Notes under the pieces: generated by a model
Databases searched by the model: none
What the model was told of the DNA's origin: nothing
The model's input: only the letters and a program-made list of their open reading frames with translations
Source: Actinomycetota bacterium
Lineage (GTDB): Bacteria; Actinomycetota; Actinomycetes; Nanopelagicales; Nanopelagicaceae
Length of the DNA: 64,000 nucleotides
Assembly (NCBI GenBank): GCA_947490845.1
Contig: CANLHI010000001.1
Location: 27,234-91,233 of the forward strand
Direction of reading: 5' to 3'
Part shown: in pieces, positions 9,564-19,534 of the stretch
Layout: the number at the start of each line of letters is the position of its first letter
Numbering within the stretch: position 1 is the stretch's first letter
Made by a program: the position numbers and the translations under genes

Positions 9564-10276
9564 CGTGCAGTCATTCCGCCATCGACTGCATAAGATGCAC
9601 CCGTTGCAAAAGATGACTCAGTTGAAACCAACCAATTAACAATTCCAACTAAATCTTTAGGATCGCCCATGCGACCAAGTGGTGTGCGACGAATTAAATC
9701 TGGACCCTTTTCTGGGTCATCGGCAATTTTTTGAATAAGCGGCGTCGACATTGTGCCTGGAACAACAACGTTGGAGCGGATGCCTTGTTCCTTGTAATCA
9801 ACTGCAATGATGCGCGAGAGACCCATCATTCCCGCCTTTGATGCACCGTAAGCGGTATAGCCCGCGCCCTCCATAGTCATGCCAGTTGGTGAGCCAATTA
9901 AAATCACTGAGCCGTGGCCAGAGTTAACCAGCGCTGGCATTGCATATTTAACGGATAGAAATGCCCCAGTCATATTTATATCGACAGTTCTCTGCCAAGT
10001 ATCTAGAGAGACATCAGCAATTTTGGAATCTTTACCGACTAGTTGAATACCAGCACAAACAACCAAGGCATCCAACTTCGTAATCTCAGAAAAAACTGAC
10101 TTAACGCTATCTTCATTCGTTAGATCGACTTCCTTATATTCGACGCCTTTATTGGCGGATGCGGTGCGATCTAAGTTGTAAACAGTGGCGCCAGCATCAA
10201 CTAGCCCTGTCATTAAAGCCGAACCAATTCCACCGCTGCCGCCGGTGACGGCAACTTTGTATCCCGATAAGTTCAT
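9560..10276 (-). CDS. Short-chain dehydrogenase/reductase (SDR)
   Basis: VTGGSGGIGSALM, YTAYGASKAGMMGLSR, YAVDGGMTAR. Confidence 0.9.
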   Translation of the reverse strand: MNLSGYKVAVTGGSGGIGSALMTGLVDAGATVYNLDRTASANKGVEYKEVDLTNEDSVKSVFSEITKLDALVVCAGIQLVGKDSKIADVSLDTWQRTVDINMTGAFLSVKYAMPALVNSGHGSVILIGSPTGMTMEGAGYTAYGASKAGMMGLSRIIAVDYKEQGIRSNVVVPGTMSTPLIQKIADDPEKGPDLIRRTPLGRMGDPKDLVGIVNWLVSTESSFATGASYAVDGGMTAR

Positions 10277-11091
10277 GCTTTTAATCCTATCGACGTACGT
10301 AAGAATTTAACGCTTTGTTCAGCCCATTTTTCCTCTAACGCAACAGTTTCCTCATAGCTTGATTGGCGCGGAGTCCAGAGCTCGATTACCGAAGTTATGT
10401 CGCGCATTGAACCACCAACAGCAGCAATCACGCTTTGCACATCAAGACGACCCTGGCCCAGCGCGGTGCCCTGCACGGTAAATCCCATCTGCCCGTTGCT
10501 TCGCACGATTTCAAAATCTTTCATATGAACATTAATTGCTCGAGGCGCAAGTGCAGGAACAACCGTATTTGGCGCTTCGACTGCGCCTAAAGAGTTAACC
10601 GTGTCCAAACAGATTCCGACCCAGTCATCACCAAGTCGATCAATGATTTCATTAAATTGCGCGCAAGTAAGCCGGTCATGATTTTCAATCGCTAACTTGA
10701 TATTCAAATTGCGAAATTGATCTGCAAATGGCGCCAGCAGTAAATTAATTTCATCCATCGTTGGTTCATGATCTTTAGTATCGATAACGATGCGCAAAAT
10801 TGGTGAACCCAAGATCGCAGCGATCTCGAGAAAACGCGCAATATTTGCAGTTGCGATGCCGCGGGTTCCAACCTCTAGGCAGATTCCAAGAGCATCGGCC
10901 GTTGTTCTTAACTTTTCTAACTCATCGTTAGATAAGTGACCAATCGGCAAATTATCGGCAATCTGCAGCACATCTGCTCCATAAGCATGCGCCTTATCTA
11001 GAAGCTCTAAGGCGGTCATAGAAATTGGATGGTCTTTGTCTATGCCGCCAATGGCCCAAGGAAAGGTAAAACTAGAAATTCCTAAACGCAT
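10273..11091 (-). CDS. Sugar phosphate isomerase/epimerase-like TIM barrel (possible 3-oxo-isoapionate decarboxylase-type)
   Basis: MRLGISSFTFPWAIGG, VLQIADNLPIGHLS, LAIENHDRLT, GICLDTVNSLG, NVHMKDFE; substrate inferred only from context. Confidence 0.7.
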   Translation of the reverse strand: MRLGISSFTFPWAIGGIDKDHPISMTALELLDKAHAYGADVLQIADNLPIGHLSNDELEKLRTTADALGICLEVGTRGIATANIARFLEIAAILGSPILRIVIDTKDHEPTMDEINLLLAPFADQFRNLNIKLAIENHDRLTCAQFNEIIDRLGDDWVGICLDTVNSLGAVEAPNTVVPALAPRAINVHMKDFEIVRSNGQMGFTVQGTALGQGRLDVQSVIAAVGGSMRDITSVIELWTPRQSSYEETVALEEKWAEQSVKFLRTSIGLKA

Positions 11092-11095
11092 CGAG

Positions 11096-11941
11096 TTACT
11101 TATCTCCGCCAGTTATTTGTTTAACGCTGGCCAAAACGTTTTCTGGTTTGAATATCGAATCCCAGTCATCGCGAAATAGTGAACCTTGTGCATTCTTAAG
11201 CGCCATTAGCGCTCCATCAGATAACTTCCAATTTAGCTCTTCAAATAAAAGCGCGATACTGATTTGCAAGTGGCCCATGCAGAAATCTTTTGCGGCAGCT
11301 TCAGGAACACCCAGGTCAATTACTTTCTGCAAGCCCTGAGTAATTACTTCTATGCAACCATTAATTAAAGTCTCACTTAGCGCTGGTTCAAGCAAGGCCA
11401 TCTGTTCAACGGTGATGCGGTGGCTTTGACTAATTGGGGCAAACATTTCCGTAGCGATAGTTTCTACTAAATCAGCTTCTTCTTCGGTGCCCCAAGCAAT
11501 TGCAAAAACCAGCGCTTGTGTGGCAAGTCCGCCGCCCCAATAATCGCGACGCGCTGCCGGATCAGTCTCGCCGAGCAAACTAAAAACTGGTGGATGGGTT
11601 GGATGGCAGACAAAACAACTAATGTCCTCGCGCTTTTTTACACGGCTTGCCGCGATAGCTGCAGGATCTAAGAAAAGAATTTTTGTTCCAGGATCTAATT
11701 TCGGCACGACCTCATCTGAAATCTGTCTGACTAAAGCATCGGGAGTTGTAAAGATAACAACATCAGTTCCCTTTAAGGCTTCATCTAGTTCCATAACTGT
11801 CAATCCGGCCTCACGAATTCGTGCTTGACCAGCTTCTGATTTTTCCACGAAGCGAAGTTCATATTTCTTTGTATCTAGAAGTGGCTTGGTAACGCGATTA
11901 CCCATTTTTCCGCCCGCACCCAGAATTGTTACGACAGTCAT
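11096..11941 (-). CDS. Phosphogluconate-dehydrogenase-like NAD-binding protein resembling D-apionate oxidoisomerase (ApnO)
   Basis: TILGAGGKMGNRVTKPL; FVCHPTHPPVFSLLGETDPAARRDYWGGG; VEQMALLEPALSETL segment resembles remembered ApnO proteins. Confidence 0.6.
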   Translation of the reverse strand: MTVVTILGAGGKMGNRVTKPLLDTKKYELRFVEKSEAGQARIREAGLTVMELDEALKGTDVVIFTTPDALVRQISDEVVPKLDPGTKILFLDPAAIAASRVKKREDISCFVCHPTHPPVFSLLGETDPAARRDYWGGGLATQALVFAIAWGTEEEADLVETIATEMFAPISQSHRITVEQMALLEPALSETLINGCIEVITQGLQKVIDLGVPEAAAKDFCMGHLQISIALLFEELNWKLSDGALMALKNAQGSLFRDDWDSIFKPENVLASVKQITGGDK

Positions 11942-12007
11942 CAGATCTCCTTATTAAAGTTTTTTAACTCTAGCAGTAGCAATATCCTCTGCGGTAGGCT
12001 CTGCCCC

Positions 12008-13684
12008 GTGTTAGATAGCGCTGCTAATAAGTATGTAATTGGTGTTGATTACGGAACACTTTCTGGACGCGCGCTATTGGTGCGAGTTTCAGATGGCGCC
12101 GAAATCGCAACAGCGGTCTACGAGTATCCCCACGCAGTAATTGAAGATGTATTGCCCACAACAGGAGCAAAGTTGCCACCCGATTGGGCGCTGCAAGTCC
12201 CATCTGATTATGTTGATGTGTTGAAGATGACAGTTCCTGCAGTACTTAAAGAATCTGGGATTAACCCTGATTCAGTAATTGGTATCACAACCGATTTCAC
12301 TGCTTGCACAGTGTTGCCAGTTAAAGCAGATGGAACGCCCTTATCTGAGCTGGCTGAATTCGCGAATAACCCACATGCTTATGTGAAGTTATGGAAACAT
12401 CATGCAGCGCAGCCTCACGCAGATCGCATCACCGAATTGGCACATGCTCGCAAAGAGCCCTGGATTTCTCGCTACGGCGGCAAAATTTCATCTGAATGGG
12501 AGTTTGCTAAAGCGCTGCAAGTTCTAGAAGATGCGCCAGAAATTTATAGTGCGATGGATAAATGGGTCGAAGCAGCTGACTGGATTATCTGGCAACTCTG
12601 TGGAAACTATGTTCGCAATATTTGTACCGCGGGATATAAAGGTATTTATCAAGATGGAAAATATCCAAGCAAAGAATACTTAGCGGCACTAAATCCTAAA
12701 TTCGAAAATTTCATATCTGAAAAACTTGAACATGAGATTGGCCAACTGGGTGCTGTTGCCGGAAAGTTAACTGCGCAGGCGGCAAAGTGGACAGGCTTGC
12801 CAGAAGGTATCGCCGTCGCGGTTGGAAATGTTGATGCGCACGTAACATCGGCTGCGGCAAATGCGGTTAACCCAGGACAGATGGTTGCAATTATGGGCAC
12901 ATCAACTTGTCACGTAATGGTTTCGGAAAAGTTTGCAGAAGTTCCCGGAATGTGCGGAGTAGTCGATGGTGGAATTATCGATGGCGCACTTGGCTATGAA
13001 GCAGGCCAATCTGGTGTTGGCGATATCTTCGGATGGTTTGCTAACAATTATGCGCCGGCGGATTACACCGCCGCAGCAGCTGCAAAAGGCGTAGATATTC
13101 ATACCTATCTATCTGATTTAGCCAGCACTCAACCAGTCGGGGCGCATGGATTAGTTGCCCTTGATTGGCAAAGTGGCAACCGTTCCACCCTGGTTGATCA
13201 TCAGTTATCTGGATTGATCATGGGGCTAACGCTTTCTACTAAGCCTGAAGAAATTTATCGCGCAATTGTTGAGTCAACTGCTTATGGTGCGCGCAAGATT
13301 GTGCAGACATTTAATGAATCCGGAGTTCCAGTAAAAGAATTCATAGCAGCAGGTGGGCTAATTAAGAATAAATTTGTGATGCAAATTTATGCAGATGTCT
13401 TAAATATGCCAATTACTATTATCAAATCCGCACAAGGCCCGGCGCTTGGTTCAGCAATTCATGCTGCAGTAGCCGCTGGTGCATACAAGGATGTGCAAAG
13501 TGCGGCTGCTGCAATGGGTGGCGTTGCTCAAGATCGTTACCAACCAATTGCAGCAAACGCCAAAGTTTACGATCAGCTATACAAGCACTACAACGACCTA
13601 TACGAATCCTTTGGTCACAACGGCTCAATGCACTCACTTCGTGCAATTCGCGATCATGCACTCACATCTACGGAAGGCAAATAA
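12008..13684 (+). CDS. araB: Ribulokinase (FGGY family)
   Basis: YVIGVDYGTLSGRALLV, GITTDFTACTVLP, GNVDAHVT, ALDWQSGNRS typical of AraB. Confidence 0.9.
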   Translation: MLDSAANKYVIGVDYGTLSGRALLVRVSDGAEIATAVYEYPHAVIEDVLPTTGAKLPPDWALQVPSDYVDVLKMTVPAVLKESGINPDSVIGITTDFTACTVLPVKADGTPLSELAEFANNPHAYVKLWKHHAAQPHADRITELAHARKEPWISRYGGKISSEWEFAKALQVLEDAPEIYSAMDKWVEAADWIIWQLCGNYVRNICTAGYKGIYQDGKYPSKEYLAALNPKFENFISEKLEHEIGQLGAVAGKLTAQAAKWTGLPEGIAVAVGNVDAHVTSAAANAVNPGQMVAIMGTSTCHVMVSEKFAEVPGMCGVVDGGIIDGALGYEAGQSGVGDIFGWFANNYAPADYTAAAAAKGVDIHTYLSDLASTQPVGAHGLVALDWQSGNRSTLVDHQLSGLIMGLTLSTKPEEIYRAIVESTAYGARKIVQTFNESGVPVKEFIAAGGLIKNKFVMQIYADVLNMPITIIKSAQGPALGSAIHAAVAAGAYKDVQSAAAAMGGVAQDRYQPIAANAKVYDQLYKHYNDLYESFGHNGSMHSLRAIRDHALTSTEGK

Positions 13685-14346
13685 TGAGCGGTAAGAAAGA
13701 GTTGCGCCATAAAGTTTGTAAATTAAATATTGACTTGCAGCGTTATGGGTTGGTCGCATGGACTGCGGGCAATGTCTCTGAACGCATGTCAGATGGCGAT
13801 CGCTTCATGATCAAACCAAGTGGTGTGAGCTATGAAGATTTAGAACCATCACAAATGATTATCTGCGATCTTGATGGAAATGTTCTCGAAGGAGATCTTT
13901 CGCCATCGAGTGATACCCACACACATGCTTATATCTACCGCCATATGAAAGAGGTTGGAGGCGTTGTCCATACACATTCAAATTACGCAGCCGCCTGGAG
14001 CGCTATTCACAGCGCTATTCCTTGTGCGCTTACTGCAATGGCAGATGAATTTGGTGGCGAAATTCCACTAGGACCTTTTGCGTTAATTGGTAATGATGCA
14101 ATTGGAAAAGGTGTCGTAGAAACCCTTACAGGGCACCGTTCCTCTGCTGTGATTATGAAAAATCATGGAGTTTTCTCAATCGGTAAAGATGCAACCGCAG
14201 CAGTTAAATCTGCTGTGATGTGCGAAGATGTTGCAAAAACTACTTGGATTGCAAAGACGCTTGGCACCTTGCAATTAATCGACCAAGAGAGCGTTGATAA
14301 GTTACATGACCGATATCAAAATATCTACGGTCAGCGCGGAAAATAG
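13684..14346 (+). CDS. araD: L-ribulose-5-phosphate 4-epimerase / class II aldolase
   Basis: AWTAGNVSERM, KPSGVSYEDL, SSDTHTHAYIYRHM, VVHTHSNYAAAW. Confidence 0.9.
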   Translation: MSGKKELRHKVCKLNIDLQRYGLVAWTAGNVSERMSDGDRFMIKPSGVSYEDLEPSQMIICDLDGNVLEGDLSPSSDTHTHAYIYRHMKEVGGVVHTHSNYAAAWSAIHSAIPCALTAMADEFGGEIPLGPFALIGNDAIGKGVVETLTGHRSSAVIMKNHGVFSIGKDATAAVKSAVMCEDVAKTTWIAKTLGTLQLIDQESVDKLHDRYQNIYGQRGK

Positions 14347-14385
14347 CGGTTTTATTCTTCTTAACTAATGTGGGAAGATTGGCAA

Positions 14386-15153
14386 ATGGCTAACGATGAA
14401 CGTTTAACCCTCTCGGTCGACTGCGGTGGACTGTTCTTAAAGAGCTGCGTTCTCGATGAATCTGGCACCATGCACTCAAAGCCAGGCCGCGTTGAAACTC
14501 CTTACCCACTCTCGCCTGAGCGTTTCATAGAAACCATCAAAGCAATCTCTGATTCATTGCCGCCCACATATCGCGCAACAATCGGTATGCCTGGAATGAT
14601 TCGACATGGCGTTGTTATTTCAACACCTCATTACATGACCAAGAGCGGCCCGCGCACTCGCATTGATCCAGAACTTCAAGAACAATGGAGTGGCTTTGAT
14701 ATGCAAAGCGCTCTTGGCAAGAAGTTAGCAATGCCGACTCGCGTATTAAATGATGCCGAAGTACATGGCGCCGGAATTATTTCTGGTTCGGGTTATGAAG
14801 TTGTAATTACTTTAGGTACCGGACTTGGCTTTGCAATCTTTTATGGTGGATCACTCTCACCTCACATTGAATTTTCACATGCACCCGTTCGTCGCGCCAC
14901 GACATATGACACTTGGATTGGTGAACATGAGCGCCGCCGCTTAGGTAACGCCTTTTGGTCACGCCGAATTCGCGCCATGGTTGATGAACTGCGCCCGGTA
15001 TTTATGTGGGATCGCCTTTACATCGGTGGCGGAAATGCACGCTGTATTCGCCAAGCAGATTTAGATCGCATGGGAGATGAAGTTGTTATCGTTCCAAATG
15101 CTGCAGGTGTTGCCGGTGGCGTGCGCGCTTGGACGCTCGAGCAATATAAGTAA
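14386..15153 (+). CDS. ROK-family sugar kinase (polyphosphate glucokinase-like)
   Basis: LTLSVDCGGLFLKSCVLDESG, GYEVVITLGTGLGFAIFYGG, LYIGGGNAR. Confidence 0.75.
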   Translation: MANDERLTLSVDCGGLFLKSCVLDESGTMHSKPGRVETPYPLSPERFIETIKAISDSLPPTYRATIGMPGMIRHGVVISTPHYMTKSGPRTRIDPELQEQWSGFDMQSALGKKLAMPTRVLNDAEVHGAGIISGSGYEVVITLGTGLGFAIFYGGSLSPHIEFSHAPVRRATTYDTWIGEHERRRLGNAFWSRRIRAMVDELRPVFMWDRLYIGGGNARCIRQADLDRMGDEVVIVPNAAGVAGGVRAWTLEQYK

Positions 15154-15154
15154 G

Positions 15155-16471
15155 TTAACTATTTTTTAGCTGGAAAATTCCGGCGGCAATTCCGGCAAAT
15201 TCTGCAGCCCCTGTGGCCCCCGCCTCTGTTGCATCGGAGACTCTAAAACTTCCATATTGTTTTTCTTTAGCTGCTGCGATCGCTGGATTCTTAATCCAAC
15301 CACCTGCAATCACAACGCTCTGCGCCTTGCCAGTAAATTTCTCAATTAAGGCGACCATTTCAGATGAGTCATCTACTAAATGTTCCACAGTTGCGCGGAA
15401 AAGTGCTGCCGGTGAAACCGCATCATCTAAATTAGTGACAGACAATCCGTGATAATCATTTACAACGCGCATCGCACTTGCACTGGGATCGATCTTTAGG
15501 GCGGCCTCGCCAAGTGCGATTTTCTCTTCACGTGTTGCGACTCCGACTAGTGAGCAAGCACGTTCTAACGTCAGTCCCGTTGGTAGTGCGCCCAGCAAGG
15601 TGTAATGATCGGCAATTACCGAACAACTTAACCCAACATTTGCCGCTGCTAATTCAGCGATGGCATCTCTTGTTAAAGGCGCTTTAAAAGTTCTTAATAA
15701 AGCCTCTGCCGTTCCCATTGAATCAAAGAGTGAGCCTTCATTGATTGCTCCGCAATAGTAGGCGGCAGTGAAATGATCGTGTCCCGCAATTGTAATAACT
15801 GCGCCCTGCAGATTTTCCGGCGCTTGATTATTTACGATTCCGATTGGCTCGCCTGCAACAACGAGTCTTGCTAAATAATCTTTACCGCCGCCTACTAGCG
15901 CAATCGCTTCATCCCAAGGTTTACGTGATTCCACATCAAAGAATCCGGTACGACTAACAAGTGAAAGCTCATTTACGATTTCTGCGCCTAAGGAATATGC
16001 CACCCATTCAGGTGCTGATAGAAAATGCTTTGCCTTCTTTGATTCTGGAAAATTTTTATTTAACCAGAGCGTCTTTGAAATGGATGCGATTTCATTTAAA
16101 AGCGCACCTGCACGTGCTCGAAATTCAAAGTCGCCGAGTTCTTTCAGAATTGGCTCGGTAATTCCGCGGGGATCATGCCAAGCCAATCCAGGGGCAAGTG
16201 GATTGCCTGCGCCATCGATTAGAACGCCAGTTTCGCTAAAGCCGGTAAATCCAATCGCCAAAACTTTTCCGCCAGCCATTTCGGCAGCCTTTGAAGCAAC
16301 TGCAATTACCGTCTTTGCCAGCAACAACATATCAATGTCGCTGAAATTCTTCTCATGTTTCCAAGGTGTTGGTTCGGCATATTCAGCTAATACTTTTAAA
16401 TTTAAATCGGTAGCGACCGCTTTTAAACGGGAGGTACCGATATCGACACCAATCAGAATTTCTTGTGACAT
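15155..16471 (-). CDS. FGGY-family carbohydrate kinase
   Basis: ILIGVDIGTSRLKAVATD, AIGFTGFSETGVLID, GHDHFTAAYYCG. Confidence 0.85.
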   Translation of the reverse strand: MSQEILIGVDIGTSRLKAVATDLNLKVLAEYAEPTPWKHEKNFSDIDMLLLAKTVIAVASKAAEMAGGKVLAIGFTGFSETGVLIDGAGNPLAPGLAWHDPRGITEPILKELGDFEFRARAGALLNEIASISKTLWLNKNFPESKKAKHFLSAPEWVAYSLGAEIVNELSLVSRTGFFDVESRKPWDEAIALVGGGKDYLARLVVAGEPIGIVNNQAPENLQGAVITIAGHDHFTAAYYCGAINEGSLFDSMGTAEALLRTFKAPLTRDAIAELAAANVGLSCSVIADHYTLLGALPTGLTLERACSLVGVATREEKIALGEAALKIDPSASAMRVVNDYHGLSVTNLDDAVSPAALFRATVEHLVDDSSEMVALIEKFTGKAQSVVIAGGWIKNPAIAAAKEKQYGSFRVSDATEAGATGAAEFAGIAAGIFQLKNS

Positions 16472-16473
16472 TT

Positions 16474-17508
16474 TTATTCGGCGTCTCGGGCCAATTCTGC
16501 AAGTGGGGGACGGCAGATGATTGCATTAGGGCCGGTAATTGAAAATGAACCAGCAGAGAATGGAATTACGATCGCATCACCTTTTGTAATTCTCATTGCT
16601 GGCGCTTGGCTAAATGTGATTTCACCATCTCCATCTAAGACCAATGCAACTGCAAAGCCTGCTGGGAAATCTCCGCTTCCAGGCGCTAAGTGAGCACGGA
16701 AATAGCCATCTGATTTCAGCGGCAGAACTGAACGAAGTGATCCACCAGAAAAGGCGGTGTTGGTAATTAGCGAATCAAATTCAGCATCGGTTAGCGGGTC
16801 AAGCTTTAGCGCATCGGTAACAGTTTCAAAACCGAGCCCCAGATGACCGTCTTTAATTCCATCTACTGCAAAACCTTCCCACTCCAGCAGTGCGCTGAGA
16901 TCTGTTGGCTCCTGAAGCTCAAGGACAAATATTCCAGCGTCAATAGCATGTGCAACACCTGCAGGAACAAGGACGGCATCTCCAACTTTTACTTCAATAC
17001 GGCGAAGTGAGGCAAGGAGCGCGGCAGAATCTTGCGCGCGAACTAACTTTAGTAAATCTTCCTTATTTTGTTTAGTTGCAAAACCTAAACCAACTCCGGA
17101 GCCAGCGGGTGCTTCCAAAATAATCCAAGCCTCAGTCTTGCCGTGATCCAGACCTAAATGAGTTTTAGCGAATGCTTTATTCGGATGATAATGAACAGGA
17201 AGGCGCTGATCAGGATCTAGTAACTTAATTAATATTTCAGTGCTAAGTCCAAAATTCTTAACGTGATCTGCACCAAGCCAGTTGTCTGGATCGGCCTTAA
17301 TAGCATCTCGTAACAAAGTCCCATCTTCTAAACGAGAAAGACCTTGTTCGGCTTCACCGAAACGAGTTGTTACTGAGCCAATCCATTCCTCAGGACGCAT
17401 GGGTCCGCCAGGACCATGTCTTAGCGCACCGATGCGATTTCCACCTCGGTAAAAGTGATCAAATTGATTTGAGGGTAGCTTGGCGGGGGTAGTTGAATTA
17501 TGCGACAT
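16474..17508 (-). CDS. Class I mannose-6-phosphate isomerase-like protein
   Basis: PVHYHPNKAFAKTHLGLDHGKTEAWIILEA, VPAGVAHAIDAGIFVLELQEPTDLS. Confidence 0.85.
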   Translation of the reverse strand: MSHNSTTPAKLPSNQFDHFYRGGNRIGALRHGPGGPMRPEEWIGSVTTRFGEAEQGLSRLEDGTLLRDAIKADPDNWLGADHVKNFGLSTEILIKLLDPDQRLPVHYHPNKAFAKTHLGLDHGKTEAWIILEAPAGSGVGLGFATKQNKEDLLKLVRAQDSAALLASLRRIEVKVGDAVLVPAGVAHAIDAGIFVLELQEPTDLSALLEWEGFAVDGIKDGHLGLGFETVTDALKLDPLTDAEFDSLITNTAFSGGSLRSVLPLKSDGYFRAHLAPGSGDFPAGFAVALVLDGDGEITFSQAPAMRITKGDAIVIPFSAGSFSITGPNAIICRPPLAELARDAE

Positions 17509-17563
17509 GGTTCTAGACTACTTGCAGGAACAATATATTTACCACCTAAATTGGAGCCAGTTA

Positions 17564-18394
17564 ATGTCTGATGTATCAATTCGCCTGAAGCGTCTTTTTA
17601 ATAACGGTCGTTGCTTTGACATCGCAGTAGACCACGGCTTCTTTGGCGAGGGCACTTTTCTAGCAGGCATTGAAGATATGAAAGCCGCGGTCGAAACCCT
17701 AATTACGGCAGCTCCTGATGCGATTCAATTAACTTTAGGTCAGGCTAAATTGCTGCAGAACCATCCAAACCCCCACAAACCTTCCCTTGTTATGCGCACG
17801 GATGTGGCAAATGTTTATGGAAAAGTTATTCCTGATCATCTATTTAGTATTTTGCTGGAAGAACCAGTTTTGCAGGCAGTTCGTCTCGATGCCGCAATTG
17901 TTGTAGTAAATCTGCTTGACCTGCCAGGTCGCCCAGAACTTCGCGATGCTTGCATCCGCAACATCATGACTTTGAAAGCGCAGTGCGAACATTACGGAAT
18001 GCCGCTGATGGTAGAGCCGCTTGTGATGAAAGATTCATCAGCAGGTGGATACACATCCGATGGGGAATTAGAAAAAGTTGTGCCATTGGTTCGCCAAGCA
18101 ATTGAACTTGGTGCAGACGTGATTAAGGCTGACCCGACTGATATTGCCTCTGATTATCACCATGTGATTCAAACAGCTGGCTCTGTTCCAGTATTAGTTC
18201 GTGGTGGCGGTCGCGTCACCGATGAAGAACTTCTAAATAGAACTGCTGAAGTTTTAAAACAAGGCGCAGCAGGAATTGTTTATGGAAGAAATATCATCGC
18301 TCATCCAAAACCTGCCAAGATGACGCAAGCGCTAATGGCGATGTTGCATAAGGGCACCTCAGCTGCAGATGCGCTAAAGATTGTTAACTCTTGA
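17564..18394 (+). CDS. Class I aldolase, DhnA/FbaB/LsrF-like
   Basis: FDIAVDHGFFGEG, ELGADVIKADPTD, VPVLVRGGGRV, GAAGIVYGRNII; start trimmed to MSDVSIRL. Confidence 0.8.
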   Translation: MSDVSIRLKRLFNNGRCFDIAVDHGFFGEGTFLAGIEDMKAAVETLITAAPDAIQLTLGQAKLLQNHPNPHKPSLVMRTDVANVYGKVIPDHLFSILLEEPVLQAVRLDAAIVVVNLLDLPGRPELRDACIRNIMTLKAQCEHYGMPLMVEPLVMKDSSAGGYTSDGELEKVVPLVRQAIELGADVIKADPTDIASDYHHVIQTAGSVPVLVRGGGRVTDEELLNRTAEVLKQGAAGIVYGRNIIAHPKPAKMTQALMAMLHKGTSAADALKIVNS

Positions 18395-18395
18395 A

Positions 18396-19532
18396 ATGTC
18401 ATCGCAAAAAATAGTTAAAGTCGGCATTATCGGCGGCGGCTTAATGGGCCGTGAGTTATTGGCACTTGTAGGTCGTTGGGATGCGTTATTAGACCATCCA
18501 GTACGACCTGTAATCACCGCCATTGCAGATACATCAGATTCAGTTCGTGAATTCTTTACCGGCGCTGGGGTCGCTGAGTCATATAACGATTACAAGCAAT
18601 TACTGGCTAGCCCAAATGTGGATGTCGTATACATCGCTGTTCCGCACAATCTGCACGAAGAGATTTACATTGCCACCATTAACTCAGGCAAGGATTTCTT
18701 AGGTGAGAAACCATTTGGAATTGATTTACCGGCTGCTGAAAAAATAGCCACGGCGTTAGTTGGAAAGTCCAACTTTGTGCGCGTATCTAGCGAACTTCCT
18801 TTTTATCCTGGCGCACAAGCTGCTATACGTGAAGTTCAGACCGGCAATCTTGGCGAAATCGTGGAAGTTAGATCCGGTTTGTTGCATTCCTCGGATATTG
18901 ACCGCAAAAAGAAAATTAACTGGAAACGCCAGCGTAAGTTCTGTGGTGATATTGGTGTACTAGGTGATCTCGGAATGCATGCGGCACATATTCCATTGCG
19001 TCTGGGTTACACGCCGACAAAAGTCTTTGCTGTCTTGGATGACATTGTTACGCATCGTGAAAATTCTTCTGGAGAACAAGTTCCTTGTGACACTTTCGAT
19101 AACGCAGTCTTAGCGATGCGCGCTAAAAATCCTGGTAACGATCGAGAATTTCCGATGTATTGGGAGATGAAGCGCATTGCTCCAGGAGAGAGCAACACAT
19201 TCTTCTTTTCAGCTATTGGTATGACTGGTGGTGTTCGATTTAGCACTAAGAACCCTGCGGTTTATCACACCTTCGCACTTCGCAACGGTGAGCAAGTTTG
19301 GTCTGAGATCCAACCTGGCCATGTAACGAACTGGCCAGTGATTACTGGACACATATTTGAATTTGGTTTTCCAGATGCGCTGCTGCAAATGTGGGCGGCA
19401 TATTTGGCAGAACGTGAAGGCAAGCTGGGTGATCGTTTTGGTTGTGCAACCGTTGTTGAAGTAGTTAACTCACATAAAGCATTTGCTGCGGCAATGAAGT
19501 CTCACGAATCTCGCTCAGAAATATCTATCTAG
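18396..19532 (+). CDS. Gfo/Idh/MocA family oxidoreductase
   Basis: VKVGIIGGGLMGRELLAL, SGKDFLGEKPFGIDL; start trimmed to MSSQKIVKVG directly after the aldolase stop. Confidence 0.85.
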   Translation: MSSQKIVKVGIIGGGLMGRELLALVGRWDALLDHPVRPVITAIADTSDSVREFFTGAGVAESYNDYKQLLASPNVDVVYIAVPHNLHEEIYIATINSGKDFLGEKPFGIDLPAAEKIATALVGKSNFVRVSSELPFYPGAQAAIREVQTGNLGEIVEVRSGLLHSSDIDRKKKINWKRQRKFCGDIGVLGDLGMHAAHIPLRLGYTPTKVFAVLDDIVTHRENSSGEQVPCDTFDNAVLAMRAKNPGNDREFPMYWEMKRIAPGESNTFFFSAIGMTGGVRFSTKNPAVYHTFALRNGEQVWSEIQPGHVTNWPVITGHIFEFGFPDALLQMWAAYLAEREGKLGDRFGCATVVEVVNSHKAFAAAMKSHESRSEISI

Positions 19533-19534
19533 CA

